A stretch of DNA of 64,000 bases from Alcaligenaceae bacterium. GTDB lineage: Bacteria; Pseudomonadota; Gammaproteobacteria; Burkholderiales; Burkholderiaceae_B. The stretch lies in assembly GCA_013416485.1 (NCBI GenBank), contig JACCEO010000005.1, positions 1 through 64,000 on the forward strand, in the 5' to 3' direction. Below the pieces are notes generated by a model that did not search any database, was not told the DNA's origin, and was given only the letters and a program-made list of their open reading frames with translations. Numbering within the stretch: position 1 is the stretch's first letter; every line of letters begins with the position of its first letter. The position numbers were made by a program, and so were the translations under genes. This document shows, one piece after another, positions 29,662-38,895 of this stretch.

Positions 29662-30869
29662 GATGTTTGCTCCGTGTGAGCAGCCAGCCATTGTCTAGCT
29701 AGCTGTACCCAATAAGTGACGCCTGTGGGAATGATGGTGTCATTGAAATCGTAGCTGCCATTATGCAGCATGCAAGGACCCGTGCCGTGGCCGCCGGTGC
29801 GATGATCGCCATGACCGTTGCCTATCCAAACATAGCAGCCTGGGCGCTGTTGCGCCATAAAGGCAAAGTCTTCAGCCCCCATCGATGGGCGCACTGCGGT
29901 ATTGACATTGTCTTCACCAACCAAGTCTTGCATAACTTTGACGCAGAATGCGGTTTGTGCAGCGTCGTTAATGGTGGGTGGGTAGGTGCGTATAAACGAA
30001 AAGTTAGCTTGGCAGTTTAGTGCCAGGCTGGTGTGATGCGTAATTTCCTGCATGCGCTTTTCGATCAGATCCAGGGTCGTATCAGAAAAAGTGCGTACCG
30101 TGCCGCATAGTACGGCATCATTGGGAATGACGTTGTAGGCCGAACCTGTATGAATTTGTGTGATGCTAATTACTGCAGGGTCCAAAGGATCCAGATCGCG
30201 GCTGACGATGGTTTGCAAGCTAAGCGCCAGTTGTGCGGCAGCAATGACGGGATCTGTGCCCAAGTGGGGCATACCGGCATGGGCGCCTTTGCCGGATAAG
30301 TGGATTTCAAAGGAGTTACTAGAGGCCATGATGGGCCCGGCAACAACGCCAAATTGGCCGGCCGGCATACCAGGCCAGTTATGCATGCCAAATACGGCAT
30401 CCATAGGGAATAGGTCGAACAAGCCGTCTTCTATCATTTTCTTGGCGCCACCCTGACCTTCTTCGGCGGGTTGGAAAATAACATATACCGTGCCGTCGAA
30501 ATCGCGATGCGAGGCCAGATAACGCGCGGCACCCAATAGCATAGCGGTATGGCCGTCGTGGCCACAGGCGTGCATTTTTCCGGGATGGGTGCTGGCGTGA
30601 GGGAAGGTGTTAAGTTCACTCATGGGCAGGGCGTCCATGTCGGCACGCAGGCCTATGGCTTTGCCTGGCTTGCCCGTGCCGTGAATTGTGCCTACCACAC
30701 CGGTAATGCCCAGGCCACGATGTATGGGTATGCCCCAAGAGCATAGTTGTTCGGCTACGACATCAGCGGTGCGGACTTCTTCGTAGGCTAGTTCAGGGTG
30801 GGCATGGATATCGCGTCGTATGGCGGTGATATCGGCAGCCCATTCTTGGATGATAGCGGTAGGAGGCAC
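29658..30869 (-). CDS. M20 family amidohydrolase (hippuricase-like)
   Basis: A metal-dependent amidase of the M20D group, which cleaves N-acyl amino acids such as hippurate, N-acetylated amino acids or indole-acetyl conjugates. Metal ligands are visible in MHACGHDGHTAM (Cys and His), in FQPAEEGQGG (Glu-Glu) and in GMHNWP. The dimerisation domain is the central part. Its 403 residues are standard length. The true substrate cannot be told from sequence. The start is GTG at 30869 after GGAAAG. Its end overlaps the thioesterase start. Confidence 0.9.
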   Translation of the reverse strand: MPPTAIIQEWAADITAIRRDIHAHPELAYEEVRTADVVAEQLCSWGIPIHRGLGITGVVGTIHGTGKPGKAIGLRADMDALPMSELNTFPHASTHPGKMHACGHDGHTAMLLGAARYLASHRDFDGTVYVIFQPAEEGQGGAKKMIEDGLFDLFPMDAVFGMHNWPGMPAGQFGVVAGPIMASSNSFEIHLSGKGAHAGMPHLGTDPVIAAAQLALSLQTIVSRDLDPLDPAVISITQIHTGSAYNVIPNDAVLCGTVRTFSDTTLDLIEKRMQEITHHTSLALNCQANFSFIRTYPPTINDAAQTAFCVKVMQDLVGEDNVNTAVRPSMGAEDFAFMAQQRPGCYVWIGNGHGDHRTGGHGTGPCMLHNGSYDFNDTIIPTGVTYWVQLARQWLAAHTEQTS

Positions 30870-30880
30870 GGTAACTTTCC

Positions 30881-31759
30881 TTACATAGGGATCAGGTGGG
30901 GCTGTATCATGGCAAGCAGCGCAGGGGCAGTGTCTTGGTTGCCTGCGTAAACATTGCCTTTAGAGGGCCAGGGTTCGTTGTGGCGAAGGTCGTCACATAT
31001 GCCACCCGCTTCACGCACCAGCAGTGCGCCGGCGGCGACATCCCAGGGGGCTAAGCCCATTTCCCAATAGCCATCGTAGCGACCACATGCTACCCATGCT
31101 AGGTCCAGCGCTGCTGCGCCGAGTCGGCGTACGCCACGGGTGTTGTAAATGGCGTTGTGCAGTGTGGGCAAGTATTGATCGGCAAATGAAAAGTCCCGGA
31201 AGGGGAAGCCGCTGGCTACTAGGGATTCGGACAATAGTTTGGTTTTTGAACACTGGATGCGGTGTCCGTTCATCCAGGAGCCTACGCCATACATGGCGGT
31301 AAATAGTTCTTCACGGCTGGGGTCGTACACCACGGCGATCACTGGTGTGTCGTGTTCCAGTGGCTGCTCATTGGTCAGTATGGTACCAGCATGGGCAATT
31401 AAGGCGATGGATACGGCGTAGTGCGGAATGCCATGCAGGAAGTTGGTGGTGCCATCTAGTGGGTCAATATACCAACTGGCCAGGCCTGATTCCTGTCCGC
31501 CAGTTTCTTCAGCCACGATACCGAAATTCGGTGTGCGCTCGCGCAAGATATCAATGACGGCTTGTTCGGCTTCTTGGTCTGCTTGCGATACCAAATCATT
31601 AAGGGCTTTTTTGCTAATGACGAGTTCGGTTCGGTTGCGCGCGTAAGCTTGTAAAATAGCAGCAGCAGCGTGTGCTGCGGTTACTGCGGCGTCTAGACTG
31701 TTGCTAAGGGGTAGTCGGGAAGATTGCATGCCGTAGGCCCAGTTCGAAGTGTTGTCCAC
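30881..31759 (-). CDS. suhB: inositol-1-monophosphatase family protein SuhB
   Basis: A Mg2+-dependent, Li+-sensitive phosphatase; in E. coli SuhB also binds RNA polymerase and rRNA antitermination complexes. Metal-binding motifs are EETGG (E84, E85), DPLDGTTNF (99-107) and WDVAAGALLVREAGG near the C-terminus. The 292-residue frame opens with GTG at 31759. An ATG at 31729 gives 282 residues, nearer the usual 265-275. Neither start has a strong ribosome-binding site. The M20 gene follows 11 bases later on the same strand. Confidence 0.92.
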   Translation of the reverse strand: MDNTSNWAYGMQSSRLPLSNSLDAAVTAAHAAAAILQAYARNRTELVISKKALNDLVSQADQEAEQAVIDILRERTPNFGIVAEETGGQESGLASWYIDPLDGTTNFLHGIPHYAVSIALIAHAGTILTNEQPLEHDTPVIAVVYDPSREELFTAMYGVGSWMNGHRIQCSKTKLLSESLVASGFPFRDFSFADQYLPTLHNAIYNTRGVRRLGAAALDLAWVACGRYDGYWEMGLAPWDVAAGALLVREAGGICDDLRHNEPWPSKGNVYAGNQDTAPALLAMIQPHLIPM

Positions 31760-31805
31760 TTAATGACTTAGCATTGTACGTGACCCCCATTGTTTTAATT
31801 GGCCC

Positions 31806-33671
31806 ATGTCGTCAAATTACCAGCCTCTATTACCTGCAACGTTAGAAATCAATGCTTATGGTGTGCCCGTCAGTTCGCTGTATGGTGATGTTTACCATAC
31901 GGAGTCAGGTGGCTTAGCACAGGCTCAGCACGTGTTTCTTAGGGGCTGTGGCTTACCTCAGCGTTGGCAGGGGCGTGACAGTTTCACTGTGTGTGAAACG
32001 GGTTTTGGTCTAGGCACCAATTTTATTGCGCTATGGCAGGCGTGGCGCAACGACCCAGCACGTTGTGGGCAACTGCATATAGTGTCTTTCGAGGCCCATC
32101 CTTTTAGGTTGGATGATCTAGCTACCATGCTGGCGCGTTTACCGCAGGCTGAACAGGAGCTGGGAGCACAGTTATTAGCCGCTTGGCCGCCTTTAACCCC
32201 AGGTTTGCATAGGTTGGAATTCGAAGGCGGTGCCTTGACCCTAACATTAGCTTTTGGTGCCATAGCCCGTATGGCCAAACAGATTGAGGCGGGTGTTGAT
32301 GCATTCTTTTTAGATGGGTTCAGTCCGCGGCTGAATCCGGAAATGTGGACGGCATCCGTATTTGGACAATTGGCGCGTATGGCCAGGCAAGGCGCGACCT
32401 TGGCTAGCTGGTGTTGTGCGGTAAGCGTTCGACGGTCTTTGGCCGATGCGGGGTTTTTAGTTGGTAAGAAACAGGGGTTTCGCGGCAAGCGTGAAATGAT
32501 GGTGGCAACCCTAAGGCCTGGTATGGGCCGTCCCATACCGGCACGGGTTAACACGACTACGCAGATTGCAATTGTGGGTGGAGGCATTGCGGCAGCAGGT
32601 ATAGCCCATGCGCTGGCAATACGAGGCCACGAAGTGACTGTGTTGGATCCGCAGTTTGCTCATAGTCCAGCGGCATCACATGGGGGGCATGTGGCGGCTG
32701 CGATGACGCCAGCGCTAAGCCGTGATGATGACATACGCTCGCGATTAAGCCGTGCCGGAGTGGCCAGGGCTTTGCAACGTTGGCAAGCTCTGGATATGCC
32801 GGGCAGGCCTGAGCGTTGTGGGACCTTGCTTCCCGTGTCAGCCCACGAAGAGCAACGCTGGCAAGACGCCTTGCGTGCTTTACAGTTTCCTGCAAACTGG
32901 GTGCGCTGGTTGGATGCCGGGCAGGCGTCAAAGCAATCAGGAATGTCGTTGGAAAAAGGCGGGTTGTGGTTCAGGGATGGGCAGAAAGTACGCCCAGATC
33001 GGCTGTTGCCTGCGTTATTTTCGCATCGTCGTATATACTGTAAGACTGCCACGGCGGCGCGCCTGCAGACTTTGTCGGACGGAAATTGGTCAGTTCTAGA
33101 CCATGAAGGACACGAAATTACTAGGGCGTCGCAGGTAGTATTAGCTAATGCCGCAGGCGTGGTTAGTATGTTGTCAGGCGTTGTAGCACCTAGCAGTTTG
33201 CCTAAAATGGTAGCCATGTATCGGCTGGCTGGGCAAATTAGTTACTTTCGCAATCCCCACCTATGTCGTTCCAAGGTGGTTGTGGCTGGCGAAGGTTATT
33301 GGTTGCCGGCGACGTCTGAAGTCCATGTCGGTGGTAGCACCTACTGTGCTGAAGCCACCACTAGTATAATAACAACTCAGGGGCATCAGAATATTATCGG
33401 AAAATTGGCTGCTTTGCTTAATGTTAAGCCATCTTGGTTCGGCTTCTTGCCTGGATCCACCGATGGTTGGGCAGGTTGGCGAGCCGTCATTCCAGATAGG
33501 TTGCCAGTTATCGGGCCGCTGGTTGCAGCGCCAGGTGTGTGGCTAGCGTGTGCTTATGGTTCACGCGGTCTGACTTGGTCAGCGTTGGCTGCCGATATCA
33601 TGGCTACCAGCTTACACCACGAGCCTGTACCCCTGGAACGCGAATTATTGCAAAAAATAGCTCCCCGTTAA
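31806..33671 (+). CDS. mnmC: bifunctional tRNA mnm5s2U biosynthesis protein MnmC
   Basis: Completes the wobble-uridine modification of tRNAs. The N-terminal methyltransferase domain has GFGLGTNF (66-73) and FLDGFSPRLNPEMW (168-181). The C-terminal FAD-dependent oxidoreductase domain, which removes the carboxymethyl group, starts with the dinucleotide fold IAIVGGGIAAAGIAHAL (254-270). At 621 residues it is a full two-domain protein (about 668 in E. coli). It stands alone, divergent from suhB. Confidence 0.95.
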   Translation: MSSNYQPLLPATLEINAYGVPVSSLYGDVYHTESGGLAQAQHVFLRGCGLPQRWQGRDSFTVCETGFGLGTNFIALWQAWRNDPARCGQLHIVSFEAHPFRLDDLATMLARLPQAEQELGAQLLAAWPPLTPGLHRLEFEGGALTLTLAFGAIARMAKQIEAGVDAFFLDGFSPRLNPEMWTASVFGQLARMARQGATLASWCCAVSVRRSLADAGFLVGKKQGFRGKREMMVATLRPGMGRPIPARVNTTTQIAIVGGGIAAAGIAHALAIRGHEVTVLDPQFAHSPAASHGGHVAAAMTPALSRDDDIRSRLSRAGVARALQRWQALDMPGRPERCGTLLPVSAHEEQRWQDALRALQFPANWVRWLDAGQASKQSGMSLEKGGLWFRDGQKVRPDRLLPALFSHRRIYCKTATAARLQTLSDGNWSVLDHEGHEITRASQVVLANAAGVVSMLSGVVAPSSLPKMVAMYRLAGQISYFRNPHLCRSKVVVAGEGYWLPATSEVHVGGSTYCAEATTSIITTQGHQNIIGKLAALLNVKPSWFGFLPGSTDGWAGWRAVIPDRLPVIGPLVAAPGVWLACAYGSRGLTWSALAADIMATSLHHEPVPLERELLQKIAPR

Positions 33672-33785
33672 TCCATGTTATTCGGCGGTATTAGCATTAA
33701 TGAAGCAGTGTTTTATTTTGTGCTTGATACCCGTCAGAATAATGGTTTTTGAATGTTTTTGGGCCTATGCCCCGAGGATTGCGCT

Positions 33786-36008
33786 GTGCCGCTCAAGTCT
33801 GACCTTGCTCACGTGACGCAACTTGTTACTTTGAATTTTCTTACCGCAAAATCAACGCGTGCTGATTTCGACGTTGACGACGGCAATTTGTTACTACAAA
33901 TAGAAGCACATGCGCCGGGTGTGTTTCGGGTACGTTGCGCGCCCGCCGATGTCCTGCAGGACCCTAAACCCAGTGCGCGTAGCCGTGCGTTGGCCGATCT
34001 GCTGCTGGCTCGTCACGACCCTATCAGCGAACTGTATACCAGTTGTATCGTCAGCCCGGCGGATGCCGGGTGGTTGCTAGAGCAGGGCGATGCCAGGCTG
34101 GAAATCACACGCTCGCCATTGCAGTTTGCCTTATATCGAGGTGATACCTGTGTAATGCGTACGCAGCCGGGTGCTAGCCTGGGCTGTGCGTCTTCCGAAG
34201 ACGAAGACCCGTCATGGCGTTTCGCAGTGCAGCTGGATATCGATGATGCTATTCATGGTTTGGGTGAAACCGCAGGCTCTTTAGACCGTCGTGGTACCCA
34301 CCTGGTGTCTGATCTACCCCAGCAGCGTGCCTTGCCTTTGGCCTGGAGTACTGCTGGCTGGGGTTTATACCTGAACTCACTAGAGCGCGTGCAACACGAT
34401 GTGGGCGCGGCTGATCCTGACGCCTTTACAGTCTCTGTACAAGACGGTGTTTTTGATCTGTTCTTGTTTGTTGGTGACCCTTCTGAAATACTGAATCAAT
34501 ACACTGCGCTAACGGGGCGAGCCGGACAGCCAGGCTTGTGGCCGTTAGGGGTCTGGCTAGACCAGGCGCCAGGTCATACCTTGGATCAAACCTTAAAACA
34601 GGTACAGGTATTCCGCGATCAACAGTGGGGTCTAGATGCTGTCGCTATGTCAGCGCCTTCTGTGTATGGTTTTCAAGCAGATAAGCCCTCTTTTGAATGG
34701 GCTCCTGATCGGGTGTCGGACTCACGTGCTATGTTTGCACGTGTACAAGATCTGAATATACAGCTGGCAGCACCATCGTTTCCTGGCGTACTCAGCGATA
34801 GCCGCATGTTCGAAGAATGGGAAGATCGGGGTTGGTTGCTGATACGCGACGAGGACGGTTGCGCTCAAGTTTTCGAAGGTAATGAAGTCACAGGAGGTCA
34901 GCCGTTTGGCCTATTGGACTTGACTCACAAGGACGCGTTTAAGCTGTGGTCTGACCGTCAACGTCAAATCATAGAAGAAGGCTTGGGTGCCACGCTATGC
35001 GATACCCATTTCGATATCCCTGATGGAATTACTGCCCGCAGTGGTGAGACTGGCGAGCGTTTGCGTATTTTGTATCCCATGCTGGCGCGTCAAGCCATGT
35101 TCGATGCGGTTGCAGGGCATAAAACCCCTCAGGAAGGTGTGATGTTCAGCACCGACCTATTCCCTTCGGTGCAGCGCTACGCTTGGCAAAGTGGGCCACG
35201 AGTCACTAACGACTGGGATGGTCTGCAGCATAGTTTGCGTACGGCATTGTCCTTGTCGGACAGCGCCATTTCTATGCAGATGCATACCTTGGGCTCTTCG
35301 CATGCGCCTACAGCGAGTATGACCCCCGAGCTTTATATACGCTGGCTGGCTGCATGTGTGTTCTCTGGTAATTTCAGCTTCCAAGGCTTGCCGGCCTTAT
35401 TGCCAGACGCTTTTGACGAGGCGACTCAGGAATTGGTGAAGCATTGGTTGCAATGGCGTTACCGCTTGATTCCTTATGTTTTGGGCATACTTGAAGACGC
35501 TGTGCGCACTGGTTTGCCGGTGCAGCGTTCTATGGCGCTGGCTTTTCCTGATGATCCTATGGCTCAGCTTTGGGATACCCAATACTTATTGGGGCCTGCG
35601 CTTTTGGTGGCACCAGTTACACAGCCTGGTAACAAGGTACAAGTGTATTTGCCCGAAGGCGATGCCTGGTGGGATCTCAGTACGGGGTGGCGCTACGAAG
35701 GCGGTACAACCTGGACGGTCGAAGTGGGCCTGGATGCCTTGCCTATTTTTGGACGCGAAGGGCATATGCTGTGCTTAGGCCCTATTGCTCAGCACACAGG
35801 TGACTTTAATTCTGCGCGTATCTTGGACGAGGTCTGGATGTTTGGCATGCCAGAGCATAGTCCGGTGGTTATGCGCAATAAAATTCGTGTCATGCAAATG
35901 CAAGGGTCCAGCTACATCAAGGGCCTTGAAGGCTTGCGCATACTGCCTTGCGAAGGTTTGGAAGTAAAGCGTCGTGGCGCCGAAGTGCGTATTTCGCGCG
36001 CCAGGTAA
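33786..36008 (+). CDS. degenerate GH31-like (TIM-barrel) protein
   Basis: About 740 residues with the GH31 order: N-terminal beta domain with HGLGETAGSLDRRG, TIM barrel from about residue 245 (GLWPLGVWLDQ), and C-terminal beta domains with LLGPALLVAPVTQPGN. GH31 enzymes cleave alpha-glucosides or alpha-xylosides. Here the nucleophile site, normally KTDFGE or similar, reads CDTHFDIPD (405-413) with His where Asp is expected, and the acid/base site, normally WGGD, reads WQSGPR (467-472). Catalysis is therefore doubtful. I prefer GTG 33786 because GAGGA lies eight bases ahead; an ATG at 33753 is possible. Confidence 0.8.
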   Translation: MPLKSDLAHVTQLVTLNFLTAKSTRADFDVDDGNLLLQIEAHAPGVFRVRCAPADVLQDPKPSARSRALADLLLARHDPISELYTSCIVSPADAGWLLEQGDARLEITRSPLQFALYRGDTCVMRTQPGASLGCASSEDEDPSWRFAVQLDIDDAIHGLGETAGSLDRRGTHLVSDLPQQRALPLAWSTAGWGLYLNSLERVQHDVGAADPDAFTVSVQDGVFDLFLFVGDPSEILNQYTALTGRAGQPGLWPLGVWLDQAPGHTLDQTLKQVQVFRDQQWGLDAVAMSAPSVYGFQADKPSFEWAPDRVSDSRAMFARVQDLNIQLAAPSFPGVLSDSRMFEEWEDRGWLLIRDEDGCAQVFEGNEVTGGQPFGLLDLTHKDAFKLWSDRQRQIIEEGLGATLCDTHFDIPDGITARSGETGERLRILYPMLARQAMFDAVAGHKTPQEGVMFSTDLFPSVQRYAWQSGPRVTNDWDGLQHSLRTALSLSDSAISMQMHTLGSSHAPTASMTPELYIRWLAACVFSGNFSFQGLPALLPDAFDEATQELVKHWLQWRYRLIPYVLGILEDAVRTGLPVQRSMALAFPDDPMAQLWDTQYLLGPALLVAPVTQPGNKVQVYLPEGDAWWDLSTGWRYEGGTTWTVEVGLDALPIFGREGHMLCLGPIAQHTGDFNSARILDEVWMFGMPEHSPVVMRNKIRVMQMQGSSYIKGLEGLRILPCEGLEVKRRGAEVRISRAR

Positions 36009-36013
36009 GTTCT

Positions 36014-36817
36014 TTACACGCTAGCTTGTGCCCAGGATATTGGCACAACAAAATCGGGTTTAAAAGCGGGGTTCTCTGGAACCCCGTCTTTCATATAGCC
36101 TCTGGGATTACACACCACGCGTGTGCCTTTGACTTGGTAGTCAAAACTATCATGAGTATGGCCGTGTATCCATAGGGCAACCTTGTCTACGCCTAGTAAG
36201 TCCTCGCTGTTAGATACAAAGCAAGTATTAATCGGCGAATCTTTAAATCTGGGGTGTACGCTGGATAGCGACGGGGCATGGTGGGTGATTACTACCGTGG
36301 GCCCGTAGAACTCGTCGTCGAGTTGTTGTTTTAGCCATTGTCGATTGCGGTGGAACAGTGCCTCGAATTCCTGAGGGGAAAAAGATGAGCCCGGATGAAG
36401 GTCAGACTGTATCCGGGAGAAGTCGAGAATAAACCCTAGGACTTGTTCTATGGCGTTGTCACGTTGGGCCCCTGTTCCATATAGATTGAAATCACCCCAT
36501 AAGGTGCTACCTAGGAAACGTATGCCATTTAATACCAGGGCATTGTTATCTAGTATGTGTATATTGCTGTCTTGTGTCTGAGTGCGTAGCTGTTGCACAG
36601 TGGCGCTTAGACTGTTGCCATAGAACTCGTGGTTTCCCGGTACATACAGTACAGGTTGTTGAAATGAACGAGCCCAGGCTATGGCCTCTGTTGGCCTGGC
36701 AATATCCCCTGCCAGAATAACGATGTCGGCATCAGTGTCAGGAATGCTTAAACCGCCACGACTTAAATGTAAATCGGAAAGTATGTGAAGTTTTTGTGTG
36801 TGCTGGTGTGTAGGCAT
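36014..36817 (-). CDS. calcineurin-like metallophosphoesterase
   Basis: A two-metal phosphoesterase of 267 residues. The full set of metal-binding motifs is visible: SDLHLSRGG (DxH), ILAGDIA (GDxx), YVPGNHEFYG (GNHE), VITHHAP and WIHGHTHDSFDY (GHxH). The substrate is unknown; no signal peptide is seen, so it is likely cytoplasmic. It converges with the GH31-like gene, with only five bases between stops. Upstream lies the tRNA-Lys promoter region on the other strand. Confidence 0.9.
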   Translation of the reverse strand: MPTHQHTQKLHILSDLHLSRGGLSIPDTDADIVILAGDIARPTEAIAWARSFQQPVLYVPGNHEFYGNSLSATVQQLRTQTQDSNIHILDNNALVLNGIRFLGSTLWGDFNLYGTGAQRDNAIEQVLGFILDFSRIQSDLHPGSSFSPQEFEALFHRNRQWLKQQLDDEFYGPTVVITHHAPSLSSVHPRFKDSPINTCFVSNSEDLLGVDKVALWIHGHTHDSFDYQVKGTRVVCNPRGYMKDGVPENPAFKPDFVVPISWAQASV

Positions 36818-36877
36818 AGGTTTTTGTTGGTAAATAACAACGAATTAATGGTTTTGTTGGTAATCCTGGGTGTCGAT

Positions 36878-36906
36878 TTGACAGTGATCTAAAAATACGT
36901 CATAAT
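36878..36906 (+). promoter_or_regulatory. promoter of tRNA-Lys
   Basis: Consensus TTGACA (36878-36883) and CATAAT (36901-36906) are separated by 17 bases. The tRNA starts 13 bases after the -10 element, as expected for a stable RNA gene with a short 5' leader. Confidence 0.9.
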
Positions 36907-36919
36907 TCTTTTCTTCGTT

Positions 36920-36995
36920 GGGTCGTTAGCTCAGCCGGTAGAGCACCGGACTTTTAATCCGTTGGTCGCGCGTTCGAATCGCGCACGACCCACCA
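36920..36995 (+). tRNA. tRNA-Lys (anticodon TTT)
   Basis: A 76-base tRNA with encoded CCA. The acceptor strands GGGTCGT and ACGACCC pair fully. The D arm is AGCTCAGCCGGTAGAGC, the anticodon arm CGGACTTTTAATCCG gives TTT, and the T arm contains GTTCGAATC. It is transcribed alone from its own promoter to its own terminator. No integrase or duplicated 3' end was seen nearby, so it is not an occupied integration site within the window. Confidence 0.98.
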
Positions 36996-37010
36996 ACAGT
37001 TTTACTATGA

Positions 37011-37036
37011 AACCAGCCCTAGTGGCTGGTTTTTTA
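37011..37036 (+). terminator. rho-independent terminator of tRNA-Lys
   Basis: ACCAGCC pairs with GGCTGGT around CTAGT, followed by TTTTTT. It lies 16 bases after the tRNA. Confidence 0.9.
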
Positions 37037-37213
37037 GTTTCTGCATCTTCGTTAGTGTTTAAAGCGACTATGCCCGCCTTACGCCATCGCGTTAAAATTG
37101 CTTTTCTTATAGCTAAACAGTCTGATCTTGCAAAAAAGAAACAGATATTGTTATGTTAAATTGGAATTTTTCGCGCTGCCAGCGCTGACATTATTCTTGT
37201 TAAAGCCACCGTC
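37037..37213 (+). promoter_or_regulatory. upstream region of metNIQ with a possible promoter
   Basis: No gene is visible in these 177 bases. TTGCAA (37128-37133) and TATGTT (37152-37157), 18 bases apart, form a moderate promoter candidate. I looked for SAM riboswitch cores and did not recognise one, so how methionine controls the operon cannot be told from the sequence. Confidence 0.4.
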
Positions 37214-38221
37214 TTGATTCGTCTGGAAAATATTCATAAAACCTATGTGTCGCCTGGCCGCGTGTCGCATGCACTGGCAGGGGTCGACCTGCACATACGC
37301 CAGGGCGAGGTCTTTGGCATCATAGGGCGTTCGGGGGCCGGTAAAAGTACGCTGATACGTATGCTCAATTTGCTTGAGCAGCCTACTCAAGGAAAAGTTT
37401 GGGTAGATGGGCAAGACATTACGCAGCTAAACAGTGTCCAGTTGCGCACGTTCCGGCAGGGCGTAGGTATGGTGTTCCAGCACTTTAATTTGTTGGGTTC
37501 ACGCACGGTACTGGATAATGTGCGCTTTCCATTGAAGCTGGCAGGCTTAAATAAGACGCAGCAGGTCCAACGTGCCCAAGAAGTTCTAGCACTGGTGGGG
37601 CTGTCTGAGCACACTCACAAGTATCCCCGGCAGTTGTCAGGTGGACAGCAACAGCGCGTAGGTATTGCTAGGGCTTTAGCGAATCGTCCTGGCTTGCTAC
37701 TGTGCGATGAAGCCACATCGGCACTGGATCCAGAAACCACGCAGTCAGTATTAAAACTGTTAGTGGATATTAATAAAAGCCTGGGATTGACCATAGTTTT
37801 AATTACCCACAGCATGGATGTTATACGTACCGTGTGTGATCGGGTTGCCGTCATTGATGCAGGCCTGATTGCTGAATACGGTGATGTCACTGACGTTTTC
37901 TTGCATCCTAAGCATGCTGTGACGCAGTCACTGCTATCCGAAAGCGGCATGGATGCGGATAGCTGGCGCGACATGGCTCAGGGCGTTCAAGGTCGTTTGC
38001 TTAGATTAAGTTTTAGGGGTGACGCAACCGCGCAACCTATGCTTAGTCGTGTCAGCCGTGCACTTAACTTGGACCTGAGTATTTTGCAGGGGGCGGTAGG
38101 GCGTATTAAAGACACACCCTACGGGCAATTGGTCGTAGCTGTCGAAGGTGATGTGCCACAAGATGAGTTAAGCGCTATGTTTGCCGCAGAAGGTGTTGAG
38201 TGCGAGGTATTAAGACCATGA
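37214..38221 (+). CDS. metN: methionine ABC transporter ATP-binding protein MetN
   Basis: Powers the uptake of L- and D-methionine. Walker A GRSGAGKST, signature LSGGQQQR and Walker B LLLCDEATSALD are complete. After the ATPase domain comes a C-terminal NIL/ACT-like domain (about 260-335) that senses methionine and inhibits transport in E. coli. The start is TTG at 37214, matching the usual MIRLENIHKTY opening, with a weak ribosome-binding site. It is followed by metI with a four-base overlap. Confidence 0.95.
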   Translation: MIRLENIHKTYVSPGRVSHALAGVDLHIRQGEVFGIIGRSGAGKSTLIRMLNLLEQPTQGKVWVDGQDITQLNSVQLRTFRQGVGMVFQHFNLLGSRTVLDNVRFPLKLAGLNKTQQVQRAQEVLALVGLSEHTHKYPRQLSGGQQQRVGIARALANRPGLLLCDEATSALDPETTQSVLKLLVDINKSLGLTIVLITHSMDVIRTVCDRVAVIDAGLIAEYGDVTDVFLHPKHAVTQSLLSESGMDADSWRDMAQGVQGRLLRLSFRGDATAQPMLSRVSRALNLDLSILQGAVGRIKDTPYGQLVVAVEGDVPQDELSAMFAAEGVECEVLRP

Positions 38222-38877
38222 TGTTTGCCAATGTAGACTGGTCCTTGATCGCAGAGGCCACAATCGACACCCTGTTGATGACTGGTTTTTCCTTATTGTT
38301 TACGGTGCTGATAGGGCTGCCCTTGGGCATAGTGCTGTTCTTGACCAGTAAACAGCAAATGCTGGATAACGCGCCGGTGTACCAGGCTTTGTCATTTGTC
38401 GTGAATGTATTGCGGTCGGTACCATTTTTGATCTTGCTCATCGTCATGATACCCATGACGCGTATGTTGGCAGGCACTTCGCTGGGTGTACAAGGTGCAA
38501 TACCACCACTGGTAGCTAGCGCAGCCCCGTTCTTTGCTCGCCTAGTGGAAAACGTGCTGCGCGAGCTAGACCCAGGGGTCTCCGAAGCCTGTAGGGCGAT
38601 GGGGGCCAACTCACGTCAGACGGTATTAATGGCCTTGGTGCCAGAAGCCACTACGGGTATTGTTGCCGCCACCATAGTGACAGCGATTACGCTGGTGGGG
38701 TATTCGGCCATGTCCGGGGTAATAGGCGGTGGTGGTTTGGGTGACCTGGCTTTACGTTTTGGTTACCAGCGTTATCAGACTGATGTCATGGTCGTAACGG
38801 TGGTGCTTCTTGTTGTCATGGTTCAGGTGTTGCAAGTAGTCGGTGACCGACTAGTAGCAAGGCTGAATCGAAAATAA
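38218..38877 (+). CDS. metI: methionine ABC transporter permease MetI
   Basis: The membrane channel of the MetNIQ importer, 219 residues with about five membrane segments. The cytoplasmic coupling loop EACRAMGANSRQTVLMALVPEA carries the EAA-type motif that docks on MetN. The C-terminal part has GYSAMSGVIGGGGLGDLALRFGYQR split over two helices, typical of MetI. ATG at 38218 overlaps the metN stop; a second ATG follows at once. Confidence 0.95.
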   Translation: MMFANVDWSLIAEATIDTLLMTGFSLLFTVLIGLPLGIVLFLTSKQQMLDNAPVYQALSFVVNVLRSVPFLILLIVMIPMTRMLAGTSLGVQGAIPPLVASAAPFFARLVENVLRELDPGVSEACRAMGANSRQTVLMALVPEATTGIVAATIVTAITLVGYSAMSGVIGGGGLGDLALRFGYQRYQTDVMVVTVVLLVVMVQVLQVVGDRLVARLNRK

Positions 38878-38895
38878 CCCTGTATTGGAGTTCTT

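Noticed and set aside
36920-37213. tRNA-Lys as a phage or island attachment site
   Set aside because: No integrase, no repeat of the tRNA 3' end and no change in gene character follow; the tRNA is closed by its own terminator and then metN.
37037-37213. SAM riboswitch upstream of metNIQ
   Set aside because: I could not find a recognised SAM aptamer core, only AT-rich sequence with a possible promoter.
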